The notes under the pieces are model-generated. The model was not told where the DNA came from. It searched no databases and saw nothing but the letters and a program-made list of their open reading frames with translations. Shown here in pieces: positions 12,053 through 15,766 of a stretch of DNA of 15,766 bases; within the stretch, counting starts at the first letter, position 1; each line of letters begins with the position of its first letter. The DNA is from an uncultured Mycoplasmatota bacterium. Its GTDB lineage: Bacteria > Bacillota_I > Bacilli_A > RF39 > UBA660. Position numbers and translations under genes: made by a program. Where the stretch lies: the NCBI GenBank assembly GCA_947572405.1, contig CANPBV010000030.1:1-15766 (forward strand), in the 5' to 3' direction.

Positions 12053-12109
12053 ACGTTACCCATTGGTGGCGTTTTATATAGATTTGGGGCAATTTTTGCC
12101 TCTTTTTTT
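12053..12109 (+). terminator. Tandem hairpins ending the comEC transcript
   Basis: The first hairpin is ACGTTACC (12053-12060) against GGTGGCGT (12065-12072), eight pairs with two G-U, followed by a weak TTTT. The second and stronger one is GGGGCAA (12086-12092) against TTGCCTC (12096-12102), loop TTT, followed by seven T. The second is a clear Rho-independent terminator; the first may be a helper. Confidence 0.82.
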
Positions 12110-12138
12110 GTGTTTTAATAAAAAATATTCAGAAATGT

Positions 12139-12165
12139 TAAGGATTTTTAAAAGTTTTGTCGTAT
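12139..12165 (+). promoter_or_regulatory. Candidate sigma-H-like promoter of dnaG-rpoD-trmK
   Basis: TAAGGATTT (12139-12147) matches the sigma-H -35 consensus RnAGGAwWW except the first base. After 11 bases, GTCGTAT (12159-12165) matches the -10 RnnGAAT except one base. Transcription would begin about ten bases before the AGGGAG ribosome binding site. TATATT at 12163 offers a sigma-A -10, but no good -35 is visible. In B. subtilis one promoter of this operon is sigma-H dependent, which makes the match plausible. Found by eye only. Confidence 0.38.
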
Positions 12166-12189
12166 ATTATTAATAGGGAGTCTGATAAT

Positions 12190-13944
12190 ATGTCTTTGAT
12201 AAGCCCAGAAGAAATTAATCATATAAAGGAAAGTAATGACATTGTAGAAACGATATCAAAACGTATCGAGTTATATCCAAAGGGGAAAAATTTTTTTGGA
12301 GTTTGTCCATTTCATGATGATCATTCTCCCAGTATGAGTGTTTCCAAAGAAAAACAAATCTATACTTGTTTTTCATGTGGTGCTACAGGAAATGTTATTA
12401 AATTTATTGAAGATTATGAAAATGTCAGTTTTATGGAGGCTTTAAAGATATTAGCAGACCAAGCCGGAATTCCTCTTTCCAGAGAAATGATTCAGAAAAA
12501 GGGGAATGAAAAAAATGAAGCGCTTTATGAGATTTATGATGTAAGTTTTAAATTCTATCATAACAATATTAATACAGCACTTGGAAAACCTGCCAAAGAG
12601 TATCTAAAGCAAAGAGATATAAGCGAGGCAATCCTGAAAGAATTTGGAATTGGTTTAGCTTTAAAAAAACATGATATGTTGACAAAGCTCCTTATGAATA
12701 AAAAGTTTGATATGAATGTTCTTATGAAAAGTGGACTTGTTGCCAGAAATGAGCATGGATATTTAGATTCTTATTATAATCGCATTATGTTTCCCTTATG
12801 GGATCTTACTGGAAAAGTAGTCGGATTTAGTGGAAGAACGTATCATGGGGAAAAAGATGCCCCTAAATATATCAATTCTAAAGAATCTGAAATTTTTAAA
12901 AAAGGAGAACTCTTGTATAATTATCATCGCGCCAAAGAGGAGGCCCGAAAAGAAAATAAAGTGATAATCATGGAAGGATTCATGGATGTGATTAGAGCCT
13001 ATACGATAGGGATTAAAAATGTGATTGCTATGATGGGAACCGCTGTGACTCGGGAACAAGCTTTATTAATAAAGCGGATGGCCAAAGAGGTAATTCTTTG
13101 CTTTGACGGAGATAAAGCGGGAGAAAAGGCAACTCTGTCTTGCTCAGAGGAACTTCTTAAAGTTGGTGTTACTCCTAAAATTGTCCATTTAGAAGAAAAT
13201 TTAGATCCAGATGAATATATCATGAAATATGGAAAAGAACGATTTTTGGGGAAACTAGAAAATCCACTCAATGTAATGGACTTTAAACTTTCTTATTTTA
13301 AGAAACAGAAGAATTTGTCGAGTGAACAGGATGTTGCGAAATATGTAAATGATGTATTAGAAGAATTAACAAAAATAGATGATGAGATTTTAAGGGAATT
13401 GACACTTCAAAAAGTAAGTGAAGAGTCAAGGTTGGAGATTGGATTTTTAAAGGAACAGCTTACTACTAAAAAAGCCCCACCGAAGCCTACAGAAACAAAA
13501 AAACAAACAGATAGAAAATTGAACAAGTATGATAAAGCACAAATGTATTTACTGTATTATATGTTACAGAGCAAGGAAGTAATTCGCTTATATAATAAGA
13601 AAATCACATTTATGCCGAATGAACAGTATCGTAATTTGGCGTTTCATATTAGCTATTATTATAAACTCTATGGAGATATTAATATATCTTCTCTGATTGA
13701 CCAATTTGAAGATAACAGGGATCTGATTCGAACATTAGGGGAAATAGAACAGTTAAATTTAAAAGAAAATTATACCATAGAAGAAATAAATGATTATTTC
13801 AATGCCATTAAAGAATACAATGTAAAAAATGGACAAGCAGAATTGCAAAAGAAATTGAAGGAAGAAAGAGATACAAAGGAAAAAGTGAGAATCGCAAATG
13901 AAATACTTGCACTAAAAGTAAGGAGAGAAGAAAATGATAAATGA
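12190..13944 (+). CDS. dnaG: DNA primase DnaG
   Basis: DnaG makes RNA primers at the replication fork and docks on the replicative helicase. The 584-residue protein has the N-terminal CHC2 zinc finger (Cys39-x2-His42-x17-Cys60-x2-Cys63), the catalytic core with the conserved FGIG and RIMFPL segments, and the TOPRIM domain with Glu262 in MEGFMD and Asp306/Asp308 in FDGDKAG. A poorly conserved C-terminal helicase-interaction domain (about 440-584), rich in Lys and Glu, follows. The ATG at 12190 has AGGGAG nine bases upstream; the TTG at 12157 that opens the frame lies inside the candidate promoter and is rejected. Length is close to the usual 600. It overlaps rpoD by 11 bases. Confidence 0.97.
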   Translation: MSLISPEEINHIKESNDIVETISKRIELYPKGKNFFGVCPFHDDHSPSMSVSKEKQIYTCFSCGATGNVIKFIEDYENVSFMEALKILADQAGIPLSREMIQKKGNEKNEALYEIYDVSFKFYHNNINTALGKPAKEYLKQRDISEAILKEFGIGLALKKHDMLTKLLMNKKFDMNVLMKSGLVARNEHGYLDSYYNRIMFPLWDLTGKVVGFSGRTYHGEKDAPKYINSKESEIFKKGELLYNYHRAKEEARKENKVIIMEGFMDVIRAYTIGIKNVIAMMGTAVTREQALLIKRMAKEVILCFDGDKAGEKATLSCSEELLKVGVTPKIVHLEENLDPDEYIMKYGKERFLGKLENPLNVMDFKLSYFKKQKNLSSEQDVAKYVNDVLEELTKIDDEILRELTLQKVSEESRLEIGFLKEQLTTKKAPPKPTETKKQTDRKLNKYDKAQMYLLYYMLQSKEVIRLYNKKITFMPNEQYRNLAFHISYYYKLYGDINISSLIDQFEDNRDLIRTLGEIEQLNLKENYTIEEINDYFNAIKEYNVKNGQAELQKKLKEERDTKEKVRIANEILALKVRREENDK

Positions 13945-15022
13945 AATTAAAAGTTTTGATGAGAGAAAACAGGAATTGGTTAAAAAGGGGAAAGAAAAAG
14001 GATTTATTAGTTATGAGGAATTGGCGGCTAGTTTAAAAGGGCTAGATTTAGATGCTGATGCTTTGGATGAATTATATAACTTATTTAATGAAAATAATAT
14101 TGCAATTGTTTCTGAAGATGAAAGCGAAGGAGAAAATGGTGGCAGTGTTGATAAAATTCTGTTAGATGATAATGCTTTAACAAAGGATTTAACAATCAAT
14201 GATCCTGTTAGAATGTATTTAAAAGAAATTGGGCAAATTAAGCTACTTAGTATGGAAGAAGAGTTAGAATTGGCGGACCGTATTCGAGATGGAGAAGAAC
14301 AAGCAAAAACCATTTTAGCAGAAGCTAATTTACGTTTGGTTGTTAGTATTGCCAAAAGATATGTCGGTAGAGGAATGCTCTTTTTAGATTTAATCCAAGA
14401 GGGAAACATTGGGTTGATGAAAGCGGTTGATAAATTTGATGTTTCAAAAGGGTATAAGTTTTCTACTTATGCAACATGGTGGATCAGACAAGCGATTACA
14501 AGAGCGATTGCTGATCAGGCTCGTACCATCCGTGTTCCTGTGCATATGGTAGAAACCATTAATAAATTAGCGCGTGTTCAAAGACAGCTTACATTAGAGT
14601 TAAATCGTGAACCAAGTGAAGAAGAATTAGCCAAAAAAATGAATGTATCTGTTGATAAAATTCGTGATATTTATAAAATTTCACAGGAGCCAGTTAGTTT
14701 AGAAACACCAATCGGGGAAGAAGACGATTCTCATTTGGGGGATTTTGTTCCAGACGAAAGAAACATGAGTCCAGAGGAATATGCAACCAATGAGATGTTA
14801 AAAGATGAAATTTCGGAAGTGTTACTTACTTTAACTGAAAGAGAAGAAAAAGTCATTCGTTTGCGTTTTGGTTTGGAAGATGGAAAATCTAGGACGTTAG
14901 AAGAAGTGGGACAAATGTTTGGCGTAACACGTGAAAGAATCAGGCAAATAGAGGCAAAGGCATTACGTAAACTTCGCCATCCATCACGTTCTAGAAAACT
15001 AAAAGATTATATGGGTGATTAA
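13934..15022 (+). CDS. rpoD: RNA polymerase primary sigma factor sigma-A (RpoD)
   Basis: This is the housekeeping sigma factor. The 362-residue protein has region 1.1 (about 1-60), an acidic Glu/Asp/Gly linker (60-72), region 1.2 (DPVRMYLKEIGQIKLLSMEEELELA), and region 2 with NLRLVVSIAKRY, DLIQEGNIGLMKAVDKFD and the -10 recognition helix FSTYATWWIRQAITRAI. Region 3 follows, with the finger sequence GEEDDSHLGDFVPD, and region 4 with LTEREEKVIRLRFGL and the -35 recognition helix GVTRERIRQIEAKALRKLRHP. There is no large non-conserved insertion, as is normal for Gram-positive sigma-A. AAGGAG stands eight bases before the ATG. The gene is coupled to dnaG upstream and to trmK downstream. Confidence 0.98.
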   Translation: MINEIKSFDERKQELVKKGKEKGFISYEELAASLKGLDLDADALDELYNLFNENNIAIVSEDESEGENGGSVDKILLDDNALTKDLTINDPVRMYLKEIGQIKLLSMEEELELADRIRDGEEQAKTILAEANLRLVVSIAKRYVGRGMLFLDLIQEGNIGLMKAVDKFDVSKGYKFSTYATWWIRQAITRAIADQARTIRVPVHMVETINKLARVQRQLTLELNREPSEEELAKKMNVSVDKIRDIYKISQEPVSLETPIGEEDDSHLGDFVPDERNMSPEEYATNEMLKDEISEVLLTLTEREEKVIRLRFGLEDGKSRTLEEVGQMFGVTRERIRQIEAKALRKLRHPSRSRKLKDYMGD

Positions 15023-15693
15023 TGAAGTTATCCAAAAGATTACAGACGATAGCAAATATGATTCCACCAAATATGCGAGTAATTGATGTTGGTTGTGATC
15101 ACGCCCTTTTAGACGTGTATTTGACATTGCAAGGTATGAATGAATGTGTCGCAAGTGATATTAATGAAAATGTATTAGAGAAAACAAAAGAGATGATTTC
15201 CAAGTATCAATTGTCAAATCAAATATTGATTCAAAAGAGTGATGGTTTAAAAGAAATTGATTTAAAAGATGATGATGTTGTGGTGATAGCGGGAATGGGA
15301 ACTTCTACGATATTATCCATTATAGAACAAAAAGGTCCAAAACATTTAATTGTTCAAAGCAACAATGATTTAAAGGAGCTTCGAGTTGGGTTCTCAGAAA
15401 AAGGGTATTTTATTGTAGAAGAACAGGTTGTACTTGAAAAAGGAATTTACTATGTGATTATCCAGTTTGAAAAAGGATTCTCTAGTTACACAGAAAAAGA
15501 GTATTTGTTTGGACCTATTCTAATATGGAAAAGGGATGGGAAAACGAATTGTTATTTTAAAGAGCTGTTAGATAAGAAAAAAAGAATTTATGCAAATCTT
15601 CCTGCTTCCAATGCTCAGAAAAAAAAGTTTTTATTGGAAATTAGGTACTTGGAAGAGATTATAGGAAAATCATTTTTGGAATTTGAAGTATAA
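15022..15693 (+). CDS. trmK: tRNA (adenine(22)-N1)-methyltransferase TrmK
   Basis: TrmK methylates N1 of A22 in the D-arm region of tRNAs using S-adenosylmethionine. The 223-residue protein opens with RLQTIANMIPPNMRVIDVGC; the Rossmann SAM-binding motif DVGCDHALL is at 22-30, an acidic Asp46 ends the second strand, and family motifs IAGMG (89-93) and VQSNNDLKELR (111-121) follow. The latter two differ slightly from the commoner GMGG and QPN forms. A basic C-terminal helical domain (about 155-223) completes it. The ATG overlaps the rpoD stop by one base (TAATG), and rpoD followed by trmK is also the order in B. subtilis (sigA-yqfN). In the 73 bases after it I see no start codon, tRNA or clear terminator; a weak inverted repeat involving GGAATT and AAATTC is present. 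Confidence 0.93.
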   Translation: MKLSKRLQTIANMIPPNMRVIDVGCDHALLDVYLTLQGMNECVASDINENVLEKTKEMISKYQLSNQILIQKSDGLKEIDLKDDDVVVIAGMGTSTILSIIEQKGPKHLIVQSNNDLKELRVGFSEKGYFIVEEQVVLEKGIYYVIIQFEKGFSSYTEKEYLFGPILIWKRDGKTNCYFKELLDKKKRIYANLPASNAQKKKFLLEIRYLEEIIGKSFLEFEV

Positions 15694-15766
15694 TGATATA
15701 TAGGAATGGATAAAAAGGAATTCTTAAGTTAGATGCAGGAAATTCTTTTGAAATATTAGAAGGATA

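Noticed and set aside
12157..12189. TTG start for dnaG 11 codons upstream.
   Set aside because: It lies within the candidate promoter, has no ribosome binding site, and DnaG homologues begin near the I-S/P-EE segment just after the ATG at 12190.
7804..13944. Possible use of TGA as tryptophan, suggested by the AT-rich sequence.
   Set aside because: ftsW, dnaG and comEC all end at TGA exactly where the protein family ends, and the ftsW and dnaG stops overlap the next gene's start region. Trp is encoded by TGG throughout.
14011..14409. 132-codon open frame on the minus strand inside rpoD.
   Set aside because: Ser/Leu-rich translation antisense to a highly conserved sigma-A region; no independent support.
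15694..15766. Start of the next operon gene after trmK (a Nif3-family gene would be expected from Bacillus).
   Set aside because: ATG codons here lead to stops within a few codons and no family sequence is visible, so nothing can be called before the window ends.

Overview
The window is AT-rich chromosomal DNA of an endospore-forming, low-GC member of the Bacillota. It carries the sporulation genes spoIIGA, sigE, sigG, a ylmC/ymxH homologue and a YjcZ-like small protein, alongside Gram-positive versions of ftsZ, def, dnaG, rpoD and trmK. TGA acts as a normal stop (ftsW, dnaG and comEC end on it), so the code is standard and not the Mycoplasma one. The AT-richness and gene set would suit an Erysipelotrichia- or RF39-like gut lineage; that placement is inference.

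Layout. Positions 1-2580 (+) hold the 3' part of ftsZ, an unrecognised small membrane protein, and the spoIIGA-sigE pair, with sigE closed by a terminator on its stop codon. Next comes a monocistronic UcpA-type dehydrogenase (2685-3473, +), a 229-base non-coding stretch with two competing hairpins, and a shared terminator. sigG follows on the minus strand, divergent from ylmC. Positions 4845-7668 (-) hold an outward-facing arylsulfate sulfotransferase coupled to peptide deformylase, and a tiny Gly/Tyr-rich membrane protein. From 7804 to 12049 (+) an apparent operon joins a SEDS glycosyltransferase (FtsW type), a lone type IV-like prepilin, ComEA and ComEC. From 12190 (+) runs the macromolecular synthesis operon dnaG-rpoD-trmK, which is the last complete gene. 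The final 73 bases (15694-15766) show no start codon or RNA gene I can support.

How the parts work together. SpoIIGA is the membrane protease that matures pro-sigma-E in the mother cell, and sigma-G runs the later forespore programme. In Bacillus subtilis sigE and sigG are adjacent and co-directional; here sigG is inverted, insulated by two terminators, and has its own candidate forespore promoter. FtsZ and the SEDS protein serve division. ComEA and ComEC bind and import DNA, and the prepilin could belong to a competence pseudopilus whose motor genes are not in the window. DnaG, sigma-A and TrmK serve replication, transcription and tRNA modification.

No CRISPR array, transposase, rRNA or tRNA gene was recognised. 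The window is mostly conserved core. Its distinctive parts are gene arrangement (inverted sigG, the ftsW-prepilin-comEA-comEC unit, the def-assT pair), regulatory sites, and cysteine patterns in surface proteins.
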